Part shown: positions 41,847 through 50,057 of the stretch, piece after piece
Position numbering within the stretch: the stretch's first letter is position 1
Layout: the number at the start of each line of letters is the position of its first letter
Assembly (NCBI GenBank): GCA_031264245.1
Contig: JAISEG010000009.1
Location: 86,210-150,209 of the forward strand
Reading direction: 5' to 3'
Length of the DNA stretch: 64,000 bases
DNA from: Oscillospiraceae bacterium
GTDB taxonomy: Bacteria > Bacillota > Clostridia > Oscillospirales > JAAYOS01
The notes under the pieces: generated by a model
What the model saw: only the letters and a program-made list of their open reading frames with translations
The model's database searches: none
What the model was told of the DNA's origin: nothing
Made by a program: the position numbers and the translations under genes

Positions 41847-41873
41847 ATAAGCCTCCGAAACTATATTGCGCTT

Positions 41874-41902
41874 AGTTTAATCAATTTGTCCGGTTTTGTC
41901 AA
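41874..41902 (-). promoter_or_regulatory. SigmaA-type promoter of the satP leader
   Basis: Minus strand TTGACA (41902-41897) and TAAACT (41879-41874), spacer 17. The start would fall near 41867, about 20 bases before the small ORF's GTG. Confidence 0.75.
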
Positions 41903-41942
41903 TAGATTTTTTCTATTTATTTTTTAACTAATTTTACCTATG

Positions 41943-42950
41943 CTAAATTGCCGCAGAGTACTTCTCTGTAAATTCACCGGGCAGCGTAATATCGCTTGCG
42001 CTGACAAGACCTTTGAGCTGTTCAACATTCCTGACGCTTGAGACCGGTATGACCTCGAAGGGCTGGTTCAAGAAATAAGCCAGCGACAGGGTGTATAACG
42101 AGACCTGATATTTCTCCTTAAGCTCCAATAAATCTTCGTATATCCTAATATTCCGCTCGCTCAGCTGCGCTTCTATCCCCTTGGCCTCCTCGCCGCCGGA
42201 CTCCAGTAAAACCCCGTCCTTCACCTTCGGCTGCAACTTAAACATTTTATCAAAAAAGCCCCGCGCGGTGGAGGTGTAGGGTATCATCGGGGTTTTCGTC
42301 TCCTTGTGCCACCGGTAAAATTCATCCGTCATGCCGGCAAGGGTGGGGTCTGAATTCCCGGTTTGTGTTAAAGTGGCAAGGCTCCATTGGTTGGATACCG
42401 CGCTAAAGCCCTGAAAGCCGTTTGCCTTCGCGTATGTATCGGCGGCTTTCATTCTCTCCAATGTATAATTTGAAGCCCCGTAGTAACGAATTTTGCCCTC
42501 TTTAACAAACCCTTCCATCATGTCGATGATTTCTTCCACAGGCGTATTCACATCATCCCTGTGCAGCCAGTAAAAATCAATATGGTCAAGCCCCAGAGTC
42601 CGCAGGCTCTCTTCCAGGTCTTTTTCCACCCCCTCCCTGTTTACTCTGGAGATTTGGGGTGCGGACAGGTCATAATGCCCGCCCTTCGTCGCGATTATGG
42701 CTTTATTTCTTGCGTTTCCGGATTTCAGCCATTCGCCCAAAACCTCTTCGCTGTGATTTTTTCTGTCCGGCATCCACTTGCCGTAAACATTTGCCGTGTC
42801 AATGAAGTTCCCGCCCGCCGCCATAAAAGCGTCGAGTATTTCAAAGGTCTGCGCTTTAGCCATGCCCGGTCCAAATCCCGCCGCGCCGAGACAAATATTG
42901 CTCAGCTCCAACGCTGTGTCCTTTAGTCTTACTTTTTTCACTTGTGCCAC
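41943..42950 (-). CDS. Aldo/keto reductase
   Basis: 335 residues, a TIM-barrel AKR. Catalytic residues fit FIDTANVYGKWMP (Asp, Tyr), IIATKGGHYD (Lys) and FYWLHRDD (His). It resembles the YajO/Tas group rather than the xylose reductase group. The cofactor-binding C-terminus (VIPVSSVRNVEQLKGLV) is NADP type. The physiological aldehyde or ketone cannot be deduced. Monocistronic, divergent from the HDOD gene. Confidence 0.9.
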   Translation of the reverse strand: MAQVKKVRLKDTALELSNICLGAAGFGPGMAKAQTFEILDAFMAAGGNFIDTANVYGKWMPDRKNHSEEVLGEWLKSGNARNKAIIATKGGHYDLSAPQISRVNREGVEKDLEESLRTLGLDHIDFYWLHRDDVNTPVEEIIDMMEGFVKEGKIRYYGASNYTLERMKAADTYAKANGFQGFSAVSNQWSLATLTQTGNSDPTLAGMTDEFYRWHKETKTPMIPYTSTARGFFDKMFKLQPKVKDGVLLESGGEEAKGIEAQLSERNIRIYEDLLELKEKYQVSLYTLSLAYFLNQPFEVIPVSSVRNVEQLKGLVSASDITLPGEFTEKYSAAI

Positions 42951-43033
42951 CTCACTATTTCTGTATTATTATGTTTTCAATATAATCCTTGTGTTAGATT
43001 TTGTCAATATATATAAATCCGGGAAAATGCTTA

Positions 43034-43062
43034 TTGACACCCCGTAGTAAAGGATATAATAT
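43034..43062 (+). promoter_or_regulatory. Promoter for the EAL-HDOD gene
   Basis: TTGACA (43034-43039) followed by TATAATAT; TAATAT at 43057-43062 gives a 17-bp spacer, TATAAT at 43055-43060 gives 15. The leader of about 100 bases has no riboswitch I recognise. Confidence 0.55.
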
Positions 43063-43170
43063 ATATGAGTAAACTGTCCAATATGTTGCTTTAGTTATGC
43101 GAAAATCAGGGAGTATCCGCCCCCAGGCCAAGCTACAGCAATTTCATTTTAATTTTGAGGAAGGGATCGT

Positions 43171-44382
43171 ATGAGCAGCTGTGTGGCGCGCCAGCCGATT
43201 TTTAACAAGAGCTTGAATATATACGGCTACGAACTTCTTTACCGTGACAACAGCTCCAGCAGCGGATATACCGGCGCTGACGGCGATATGGCCACCTCGG
43301 AAACCATCGCAAACACCTTCCATGAGATAGGCGTCGAGCGGGTCACCGGCGGAAAACGCGCTTTTGTAAATTTTACCGAGAAGCTTCTTCTCAGCAATGT
43401 CGCGACAATACTTCCCCGGCACATCCTTATAATTGAAATCCTGGAAAATATCCTCCCAACCCCGGAAATCCTTGAAACCTGTGCAAAACTGCGAAAGCAG
43501 GGCTATAAGCTCGCTCTTGACGATTTTATCTTCGAGCCGCAGTTTCTCCCGCTTTTAAATGTAGCGGATATAATCAAGGTTGATTTTTTATCCACTCCGA
43601 TGCGGGTCATAAACAAGTATGCCGCTGTCCTCAAAAATAAAGATATTATCCTTCTCGCTGAAAAGGTGGAGAGCCAGGATATTTTTGACCAGGCTATGGA
43701 AATGGGTTTTTCGCTGTTTCAGGGTTACTTTTTCAGCAAGCCCGCCATAGTTGAAGCATCCGAAAGACAACTGAGCCCCCTAAAGCTCAACTGCCTCGAG
43801 CTTATCCGCCTGTCCCATGACCCCAACGTCAACTTTGAGCGGATCTCCTCCGTCATCAAGCGGGACGTCGCGCTGTCCTACAGGCTGTTCCGGGTTGTCA
43901 ACTCCGCGTTTTTCGGGCTTTCCTACTCCATACAAAATGTAAAGCAGGCTCTCACGTTTTTGGGCATGAATGAGGTGAAAAAATGGATAACCTTGATCTC
44001 CCTTGCCGAAATGACGGAGGGAAAGCCTGACGAGCTTATCCGCATAAGCCTTATACGCGGCAGATTTTTAGAGATACTGGGGTCATCCTTAAACAGGGTC
44101 TCTAATTTAGAAGATTTATATCTGCTGGGCATCATGTCGCTTATAGACGCCATAATGGATATGGAGCTGAGCGAAATATTGGGTATGATGCACATTTCCC
44201 CAAATATAACCGGTCCGCTGATAACACGGTCAGGTCTGTACGGCGAGCTTCTTTCACTCGTTATACACTACGAAAAGAGCGAATGGGACGAAGCCCTCGC
44301 TCTTGCCGACAAGTATAAAATCACTGAAAGCACTTTAAATAACGCCTATCTTGCCGCTGTGGACTGGGCAAGTATTTATTAG
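43171..44382 (+). CDS. Degenerate-EAL plus HDOD signalling protein (YuxH-like)
   Basis: 403 residues. The N-terminal ~200 residues are an EAL-type barrel with a degraded signature (YELLYRD instead of EAL, KLALDDF, FSLFQGYFFSKP), so catalysis of c-di-GMP is unlikely. The C-terminal half is an HDOD domain (LIRLSHDPNVNFERISSVIK, DVALSYRLFRVVNSAFFG). Such proteins (former COG3434) act in motility and biofilm signalling. It lies next to cheV and the flagellar cluster. Its stop lies in a hairpin shared with cheV. GAGGAAGGG precedes the ATG. Confidence 0.88.
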   Translation: MSSCVARQPIFNKSLNIYGYELLYRDNSSSSGYTGADGDMATSETIANTFHEIGVERVTGGKRAFVNFTEKLLLSNVATILPRHILIIEILENILPTPEILETCAKLRKQGYKLALDDFIFEPQFLPLLNVADIIKVDFLSTPMRVINKYAAVLKNKDIILLAEKVESQDIFDQAMEMGFSLFQGYFFSKPAIVEASERQLSPLKLNCLELIRLSHDPNVNFERISSVIKRDVALSYRLFRVVNSAFFGLSYSIQNVKQALTFLGMNEVKKWITLISLAEMTEGKPDELIRISLIRGRFLEILGSSLNRVSNLEDLYLLGIMSLIDAIMDMELSEILGMMHISPNITGPLITRSGLYGELLSLVIHYEKSEWDEALALADKYKITESTLNNAYLAAVDWASIY

Positions 44383-44425
44383 ACTTCCTTCAAAATTCGT
44401 AAAACGAATTTTGAAGGAAGTCTAA
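44379..44425. terminator. 22-bp perfect hairpin between convergent HDOD and cheV genes (TAGACTTC family)
   Basis: Perfect arms 44379-44400 and 44404-44425 with an AAA loop. It includes the HDOD stop codon and lies 16 bp from the cheV stop. It starts TTAGACTTCC like the hairpins at 6860 and 16122, but the inner stem is different. Confidence 0.7.
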
Positions 44426-44441
44426 TGCTTATATTCACAGG

Positions 44442-45365
44442 TCAGCGGTTGTTGTTTTGCAGCATCGAATTTACAAGTCCGACCAGGCTGCCTATCTCAG
44501 GCTTGGAAAGCTGTGCGTCCGCACCGATTTCCTCGCCCTTTTTTTTCATCGTTTCGTCAATGAGAGAGGAGAAGATGATAACCGGTATGCTCTTCAATAT
44601 CCTGTCGGTTTTTATCAGCTTTGTAAGCCTGTGACCGTCCATCTGCGGCATCTCAATGTCGGTTATGACAAGACAGACATGGTCGGAAAGCGCGTCCCCC
44701 TCGTCCTTTACCGACTCCAGGAAATTCCATGCCTCAAGCCCGTTGGTGGTCGACACCACATTCGTATACCCGGCGGTCCGCAAGGCCTCAAGAAGCATTT
44801 TCCTCAGCAGGGTCGAATCCTCCGATATAAGGATCGGCGCGCTTGATTTGTCCTTGTTTATATGCTCCTGCACCTCGTCGAGCTGAATGCCCGTTTCCGG
44901 GCTGATGTCAAAGGTTATCTTTTCAAAATCCAGTATGGATATTATCCGGCCGCCCACCTTGGCAATGCCGGTCACAACCCCCTCGTCTCCGCCGTAAATG
45001 ATGCTGTCCGGCTTTTCTATGGCTTCCCACGAAATGCGGTGTATGCTCTCAACCGCGTGAACGTGAAACGCCACGTTCATCTTATTGAAGTTCGCGACGA
45101 TGTAGATATCCTTCTCCGGGTTTTCTGACTGGGGAAGGTTTAAATAAGCGGCGAGGTCGATAAGGGTATATACCTCCGCCCTCGGCTGGAATATCCCCTC
45201 GATACACGGATGCGAGTGCGGCATCGGCTGGATTTTCTGAACCTGCATAAGCTCTGTAATTTTAGCGACGTTTATCCCGAAACTGTTTCCGGCAATGATA
45301 AATTCTAAAACCTCAAGCTCGTTAGTGCCGGTTTCCAGAAGTATGCTTGTTTCGGATATACCCAT
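44442..45365 (-). CDS. cheV: Chemotaxis protein CheV (CheW-receiver)
   Basis: 307 residues from the ATG at 45365; ATG 45377 or TTG 45386 are alternatives, with GGAGAGG just upstream of the former. The N-terminal CheW-like domain (about 20-155, EFIIAGNSFGINVAKITELM, QPMPHSHPCIEGIF) docks to receptors and kinase. The receiver domain (about 175-305) has APILISEDSTLLRKMLLEAL and the phosphoacceptor Asp in LVITDIEMPQMDG; the Lys of the KP motif is in LSKPEIG. CheV aids adaptation in Firmicutes. It fits the flagellar cluster 2 kb away. Confidence 0.93.
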   Translation of the reverse strand: MGISETSILLETGTNELEVLEFIIAGNSFGINVAKITELMQVQKIQPMPHSHPCIEGIFQPRAEVYTLIDLAAYLNLPQSENPEKDIYIVANFNKMNVAFHVHAVESIHRISWEAIEKPDSIIYGGDEGVVTGIAKVGGRIISILDFEKITFDISPETGIQLDEVQEHINKDKSSAPILISEDSTLLRKMLLEALRTAGYTNVVSTTNGLEAWNFLESVKDEGDALSDHVCLVITDIEMPQMDGHRLTKLIKTDRILKSIPVIIFSSLIDETMKKKGEEIGADAQLSKPEIGSLVGLVNSMLQNNNR

Positions 45366-45488
45366 AATTTTTGTCATCCTCTCCAAAAGATATTGTACTG
45401 ATCCAAGTTATAAGAATTTCACTCCGCCTGTTTTTTGAAGCTCCCCGCCTTCCGGCGCCGCGCGCGATTCAGCCGGCCGCATGGAGGT

Positions 45489-46961
45489 TCATTGCGGTAT
45501 AACAAAGTCGTATACGACGTTGCTCTTTCCCGACAGGAAATTAAAATGCCACCACTCGCTTTCATACGGCGAAAAACCGCCCGCGATCATTGCCTCGCGC
45601 AGTATCCGCCTGCAATTCAGCTGGTGCGGCGTTACCGAGTCGGATTTGTACCACGACACAGGCGAGAAAAAGTCAAATATCGTACCCATCTCCAACGCGT
45701 TTCCGGTAGCCAGATCGTATAGGGTGAGGTCGACCGCGATCCCCCTTGTGTGTCTGCTGTTCTTTGCTAAATATATACCCGGCAAATCCTCCTTGTCAAG
45801 TGTGGGATAGTGCTCCTCCTTCATCCCCGGGTCGCCCTCCCTGTTTATCCATGCGAATATATCCGCTTCCGCGCGGCCGGGACGGTACCCGTCATAGACC
45901 AGCAGTCCCAAACCCTTTTCCTTTAGGCTGTCGTTTACCGCCTTCAGGGCGGTTCCGACCTCCCTGGAAACCACCACCCGGTTTCCGATATACCCGTCAA
46001 TCGGTCTTCCCATGAAATTGTCACTCCCGGCGTATTTGGAATCCTCCTTGATTTCAGGGGCAATGTCGCTGAGAAAGACGAAGCTGCCGCTCATGGCTTT
46101 TTCTATCCTCCACCCGACATCCCCGGCTCTGGCAATTACCGCCGCCGGCTTCTTTTCACCGTCAAGCAAAAGCGCAATCCGTTTGAGGTTGTCCGGCGAA
46201 ACGCTTATCTCCCCGTCGGTCGGCGCCCCCAGGTCCCTGTCCGCCCGAAGCAAAACGCCGCTTCCGTAAGCCGGTATGCATTTCGGGTTGTATCCAATGT
46301 CGATATACATCGCGTATTCCCCGCCCGGCATGGGAGTGGATTTCGTAAAATCCCCCGCGTTTACCGCGGTGCATACGTGCTTGTTGTATGAAACCGAAAA
46401 GCCGTCGGTCACCCATACGTCGCCGCTTGTCAGTCCGATAAACTCCAGCTTAAGACCGTCCGGCTTGCTTGACGCGTAGACGGCGCCTATCGCCGTCGTG
46501 CCTACCGGCGTCTTTCCGTCCCCCTGCGTCTTGCTGTCCGAAAGCCCTTCCTTGCCGATCCTGCAATACAGCGGACCTGCTGTGTTGTACCACTGACCCT
46601 CAAGCTTTTCCACCACCCAGATATTCGCCTCGGAGCCGCTTCCAAGCACGCAAACGGCCTGCTCCGCGTCCCCGGGTATGTCCTCCAGCAGCTGCGTGTA
46701 CTCAAACAGCGGATAGCTGACCGCTTCTACCGGCACATCCTCCCCTGAGGTAAGCGGAACCGCCGTCTCCTCCGCTTCGGTATATCTCCTTATGACGTAG
46801 GCGCTCGCGTCGTTTTCCGCCCGCCTTTCCATATACATGTCATAGACCCTGGCGATTGGAGAGAACACCGCGTCGGCATTGGCGTACACATAAAGAGACG
46901 CCGTGCAAAGCAGTATAGCCGCCAAAAAAATAATCGCGGTTTTTCTTATACCCTTCAGCAT
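45489..46961 (-). CDS. D-Ala-D-Ala dipeptidase (VanX-like, M15D) fused to an inactive L,D-transpeptidase-like domain
   Basis: 490 residues. An N-terminal membrane segment (TAIIFLAAILLCTASLYVYA) is followed by a domain (about 85-265) aligned with the YkuD/COG3786 group (GDGKTPVGTTAIG, VWVTDGF). Its active-site region reads GSGVLLRADRDLGAPTDGEI where active enzymes have His (IFLH) and Cys (TAGC); both are replaced (Arg, Glu), so it is probably dead. The C-terminal domain (about 285-490) is VanX-like with YDGYRP, the zinc motif SRHTRGIAVD (His404, Asp411) and EWWH (Glu469, His472), all intact. It should trim D,D-dipeptide in wall metabolism or vancomycin response. Monocistronic. Confidence 0.85.
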   Translation of the reverse strand: MLKGIRKTAIIFLAAILLCTASLYVYANADAVFSPIARVYDMYMERRAENDASAYVIRRYTEAEETAVPLTSGEDVPVEAVSYPLFEYTQLLEDIPGDAEQAVCVLGSGSEANIWVVEKLEGQWYNTAGPLYCRIGKEGLSDSKTQGDGKTPVGTTAIGAVYASSKPDGLKLEFIGLTSGDVWVTDGFSVSYNKHVCTAVNAGDFTKSTPMPGGEYAMYIDIGYNPKCIPAYGSGVLLRADRDLGAPTDGEISVSPDNLKRIALLLDGEKKPAAVIARAGDVGWRIEKAMSGSFVFLSDIAPEIKEDSKYAGSDNFMGRPIDGYIGNRVVVSREVGTALKAVNDSLKEKGLGLLVYDGYRPGRAEADIFAWINREGDPGMKEEHYPTLDKEDLPGIYLAKNSRHTRGIAVDLTLYDLATGNALEMGTIFDFFSPVSWYKSDSVTPHQLNCRRILREAMIAGGFSPYESEWWHFNFLSGKSNVVYDFVIPQ

Positions 46962-47015
46962 ACTGTTCCCTCCTTCCCTGACCTGTCATACCAATCTTGG
47001 GTAAAAACATAGACA

Positions 47016-47066
47016 AGCCCTTCGGAGCGTAAAAGCATACATCCAACTTTTTCGCCCCGAAGGGCT
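47016..47066 (-). terminator. Hairpin downstream of fliY
   Basis: AGCCCTTCGG (47016-47025) pairs with CCGAAGGGCT (47057-47066), extended by GCG/CGC with one mismatch; a ~23-base loop. It is 30 bp after the fliY stop and marks the end of the flbD-to-fliY transcript. Confidence 0.6.
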
Positions 47067-47095
47067 ATGTTTATAACCTGGATCGGTATAAAATA

Positions 47096-48379
47096 TTATT
47101 TACTTACAATTTCGGTTATCCTAACGCCGTAATTTTCTTCAATGACCACCACTTCTCCGCGCGCAATCAGCTTGCCGTTCGCGAAAACCTCGACCGGATC
47201 GCCGGCAATTTTGTCAAGAACCACCACCGAGCCTACCGCCATGTCCAGTATTTCACTCACTTCGCGCTTTGTTTTCCCAAGCTCCACCGAAACCTGTAGG
47301 GGTATGTCGTGTACAAGCCCCAGCGACCCGCCAAACGGCGGCGGCGAAGGCATGGCGTCAAAGGACTGATACTGCACCGAGTGGACGTCCACAAGGCTGC
47401 CCGGCTGCGGAGCCTGCGGCTGCACGGGATAGGGATACTGCGGCTGCGCATACGGCGGCTGGTACTGGGGCTGCTGCACGGGAGCGGACATCGGCGGTCT
47501 GCCGGAGGTCAGGCTGGGTTGCTGCGTCGGCTGTGCCTCCGGCATTGCGGGGGCGGCTTCCTGCTGATAATCCGAAGCGTCTTCGTCAGGCGAAAGCATC
47601 TTTTTCGCGAGGTCGCGGCCCAACTGAAACGGCATCAGCTGCAAGAGCTGGCTTTTAAGCAACCCCTCTATCTCCATATCAAAGCTGACCTTGATTACAA
47701 TCTCCTGCTCATCAAGAAAGCTGCTGACATTCGCGCGGGCGTCCACCCTGTTTGAAACCGGAGGGGATATATCAATCCCAACTCCCAGCAGCTTTGACAG
47801 CGCGGTTGCGGAAGCGCCGATCATTTGGTTCATGATCTCGCTTATCGCGCTCATATGAAGCTCATTCAGCTCAACGGGCAGCTCGACGTTTCCGTCGCCC
47901 CCCATGAGAATATCCGTGATCAGCGCCGCGTCATCTTCCTTTAAAAGGAGGAGGTTTTTCCCCTCGATCCCCTTTGTATATTCGACCGCGACCACCACAA
48001 ACGGCATCGTGTACATCGCCAGCACATTTTGCGTTGTGTGGACGCTGACCCGGGGGGTCGTTATGCTGACCGGTCTGTCCAGCAGCGTATACATAGTGGT
48101 GGCGACCGCGCCCATACATATGTTGCCCACCTCGCCGAGCAGGTCGCTCTCTTCGCCGGTCAGAAAATATTTGCTGCGGTCAATATCCTCCGGCGGAGCT
48201 TCCTCCTTCATAACCTCGGATAATATTTCCTCAGGCGATACATCCTCATCATCCGCGAGTTCTGTGAGTAAATCCTCCTGCTGCCGCGCCTCCTTGTCCG
48301 TTTCGTTAGCATCGGCTTGATCGAGAGCTACCGACTGTCCGGAAAGCATTGCCTCAATCTCTTCCTGTGATAGATTCAT
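47096..48379 (-). CDS. fliY: Flagellar motor switch phosphatase FliY
   Basis: 427 residues. The N-terminal FliM-like peptide (LSQEEIEAMLSGQS) binds CheY-P. The CheC-type domain has both phosphatase motifs: ESDLLGEVGNICMGAVAT and ELHMSAISEIMNQMIGAS. A Pro/Gln-rich linker (about 275-335) leads to the C-terminal SpoA/FliN domain (LQVSVELGKTKREVSEILDM, GDPVEVFANGKLIARGEVVV). FliY removes phosphate from CheY-P at the switch in Gram-positives. It begins one base after fliM's stop and its GAGGAGG lies inside fliM. Confidence 0.95.
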   Translation of the reverse strand: MNLSQEEIEAMLSGQSVALDQADANETDKEARQQEDLLTELADDEDVSPEEILSEVMKEEAPPEDIDRSKYFLTGEESDLLGEVGNICMGAVATTMYTLLDRPVSITTPRVSVHTTQNVLAMYTMPFVVVAVEYTKGIEGKNLLLLKEDDAALITDILMGGDGNVELPVELNELHMSAISEIMNQMIGASATALSKLLGVGIDISPPVSNRVDARANVSSFLDEQEIVIKVSFDMEIEGLLKSQLLQLMPFQLGRDLAKKMLSPDEDASDYQQEAAPAMPEAQPTQQPSLTSGRPPMSAPVQQPQYQPPYAQPQYPYPVQPQAPQPGSLVDVHSVQYQSFDAMPSPPPFGGSLGLVHDIPLQVSVELGKTKREVSEILDMAVGSVVVLDKIAGDPVEVFANGKLIARGEVVVIEENYGVRITEIVSK

Positions 48380-48380
48380 C

Positions 48381-49370
48381 TCAATCCTCCTCCCTGATTA
48401 CATCTAAAATCTTGATAGCGTATCTATCCGCGGATGTACCAATTTGCGCGTGAAACTTGGGTATGTGCTGAATCTTCATCAATACGGGCGAATCCTTCTT
48501 CTGACCTAGCCGTATAACATCCCCCACCTGTAAATTCGCCACATCCGATATTGTAGCCGGAGTGTCCTCAAAGTAGGCGGTCAATTCGACAGTCGTGTGA
48601 TAAAGCTTATCTGAAAGGATCACCGCCTGTTCCTCGCTTTGCCTTATCTCCTGTGAGCTTGAGTAGACAAGTCTTGCGTTGAGCTGCTTTGACACCGGCT
48701 CTATCGAGGAGTACGGCATACAAATACTGACAAGTCCCGACTCCTCCCCTATTGTTATGTTCATCGTTATAAGCATGACCGGGTCGTTTAACGCCACTAT
48801 CTGCGCAAACTGTGAGCTTGTTTCAATCCTTTCGATCACAGCCTCAACCTTAAATACCTTATCCCACGCCTCGGAAAACACCCTCATCATCTGCCGCATC
48901 ACACGCTCCATGAGGGTAAGCTCGATTTCGGTGAACTGCTTGCTGCTGTCCGCTCCGGAGACCCCTCCGCCCAGCAGCTTATTGACTATGATATATGCCG
49001 CCTCCGGGGAAATTTGCAGTATCTGCGTGCCTGCCATCGGGGTGCATCTAAGCAGCGCGAGAATAACGGGGGACGGCAGGGAGTTGTTAAATTCGTTGAA
49101 GGACAGTTCTTCGACGGAAAAGATTTCACATTCGCACGCCGTTCTCAGTATAGAGGTCAAAAGGTTTGAAAACAGCTGTGAAAAGGTCTGGAAAACCATG
49201 TTAATCGTACGTACCTGCTCCTTTTGGAACTTGTTCGCCGTCCTGAAATTGTACGGTCTGGCCTTCTGCTTTTCTTCCTTTTTTTGGGTCGCTTCCGCTT
49301 CGACGTCCTCTCCGGAGCTTATCGAATTCAGCAGCTCGTCAATTTCAGCCTGAGTCAGTATGTTGCCCAA
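48381..49370 (-). CDS. fliM: Flagellar motor switch protein FliM
   Basis: 329 residues. It begins with the CheY-P-binding peptide ILTQAEIDELLNSIS, followed by the middle FliM domain (RTINMVFQTFSQLFSNLLTS, FNEFNNSLPSPVILAL) and the C-terminal SpoA domain (TISDVANLQVGDVIRLGQKK). FliM is part of the C-ring and sets rotation direction. It lies between fliL and fliY, with a 46-bp gap after fliL. Confidence 0.96.
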   Translation of the reverse strand: MGNILTQAEIDELLNSISSGEDVEAEATQKKEEKQKARPYNFRTANKFQKEQVRTINMVFQTFSQLFSNLLTSILRTACECEIFSVEELSFNEFNNSLPSPVILALLRCTPMAGTQILQISPEAAYIIVNKLLGGGVSGADSSKQFTEIELTLMERVMRQMMRVFSEAWDKVFKVEAVIERIETSSQFAQIVALNDPVMLITMNITIGEESGLVSICMPYSSIEPVSKQLNARLVYSSSQEIRQSEEQAVILSDKLYHTTVELTAYFEDTPATISDVANLQVGDVIRLGQKKDSPVLMKIQHIPKFHAQIGTSADRYAIKILDVIREED

Positions 49371-49416
49371 ACAATATCCCCCCTTTTACGGTTTTTCTTT
49401 AGATAACCTGCTATCC

Positions 49417-49815
49417 TTACTGCATTACATAGTCGTTAAAGAGGATATCCACAACATTATCTATACCCAAGCGTTCATTGAGGGCGTTTGCAATGTCCGT
49501 ACGCAGAATGTCCTGACCCCTCAGATCCTTGATAAACGCCTCGTTCTTCTCGCGCAGTATGAACAAAATTGTGTCCCGAATAAGCGTATTTTTAACCTTC
49601 AGCTCATCCTGAAGCTTATTCGAGTTCAAAACCAGGACTATGGAGGATTTAAACAGCCGACCCGAATCATTGACGTTTGTGACAAAGAAATCCCCCGGCG
49701 TATAATAATCATATACCACAGGCTTTTCCGCGGCTGAGAAAAACATGGTATAAACCACAACCCCCACAACAATTACTACAACCGCAATTACTATAATAGG
49801 CAGAGCTTTTTTCAT
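49417..49815 (-). CDS. fliL: Flagellar basal body-associated protein FliL
   Basis: 132 residues: one N-terminal membrane helix (PIIVIAVVVIVVGVVVYTMF) and a periplasmic-side domain (YYTPGDFFVTNVNDSGRLFKS, LFILREKNEAFIKDLRGQDI, NERLGIDNVVDILFNDYV), typical of FliL, which surrounds the stator. It is 242 bp after motB, with a repeat in between, still apparently within one transcription unit. Confidence 0.88.
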   Translation of the reverse strand: MKKALPIIVIAVVVIVVGVVVYTMFFSAAEKPVVYDYYTPGDFFVTNVNDSGRLFKSSIVLVLNSNKLQDELKVKNTLIRDTILFILREKNEAFIKDLRGQDILRTDIANALNERLGIDNVVDILFNDYVMQ

Positions 49816-49865
49816 ATGTCTATCTACCTTCCCTTTCGTTTATCCGCAATATTTTAATCGGCGCT

Positions 49866-50036
49866 TAGCCGTAGTGTGGTATATTATTTTAAAGGCTCGC
49901 AGTGCCGTATCGGCGTATAATGACTGCTTTGCAGTCATTATACCACAGGCGCGCACGCCGTAGTGGTATATTTATCTAATCATGTATAATGTCCACTTGT
50001 GGACATTATACCATAGGCGAAGCCGCAGTGGTATAT
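49866..50036. repeat. 70-bp-period hairpin repeat, copy 3, inside the motB-fliL gap
   Basis: Two variable stems, GTATAATGACTGC/GCAGTCATTATAC (about 49915-49943) and GTATAATGTCCAC/GTGGACATTATAC (about 49984-50012), each followed by a conserved arm ACCAYAGGCG...CCGYAGTGGTATA. Unit spacing is about 68. Stem sequences differ between units yet stay perfectly paired. Confidence 0.65.
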
Positions 50037-50057
50037 AAATTGTTTAAATAATGTCGC

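Noticed and set aside
43063..43170. Possible c-di-GMP riboswitch before the EAL-HDOD gene
   Set aside because: The leader is about 100 bases and lacks the conserved GEMM core and tetraloop-receptor pattern.
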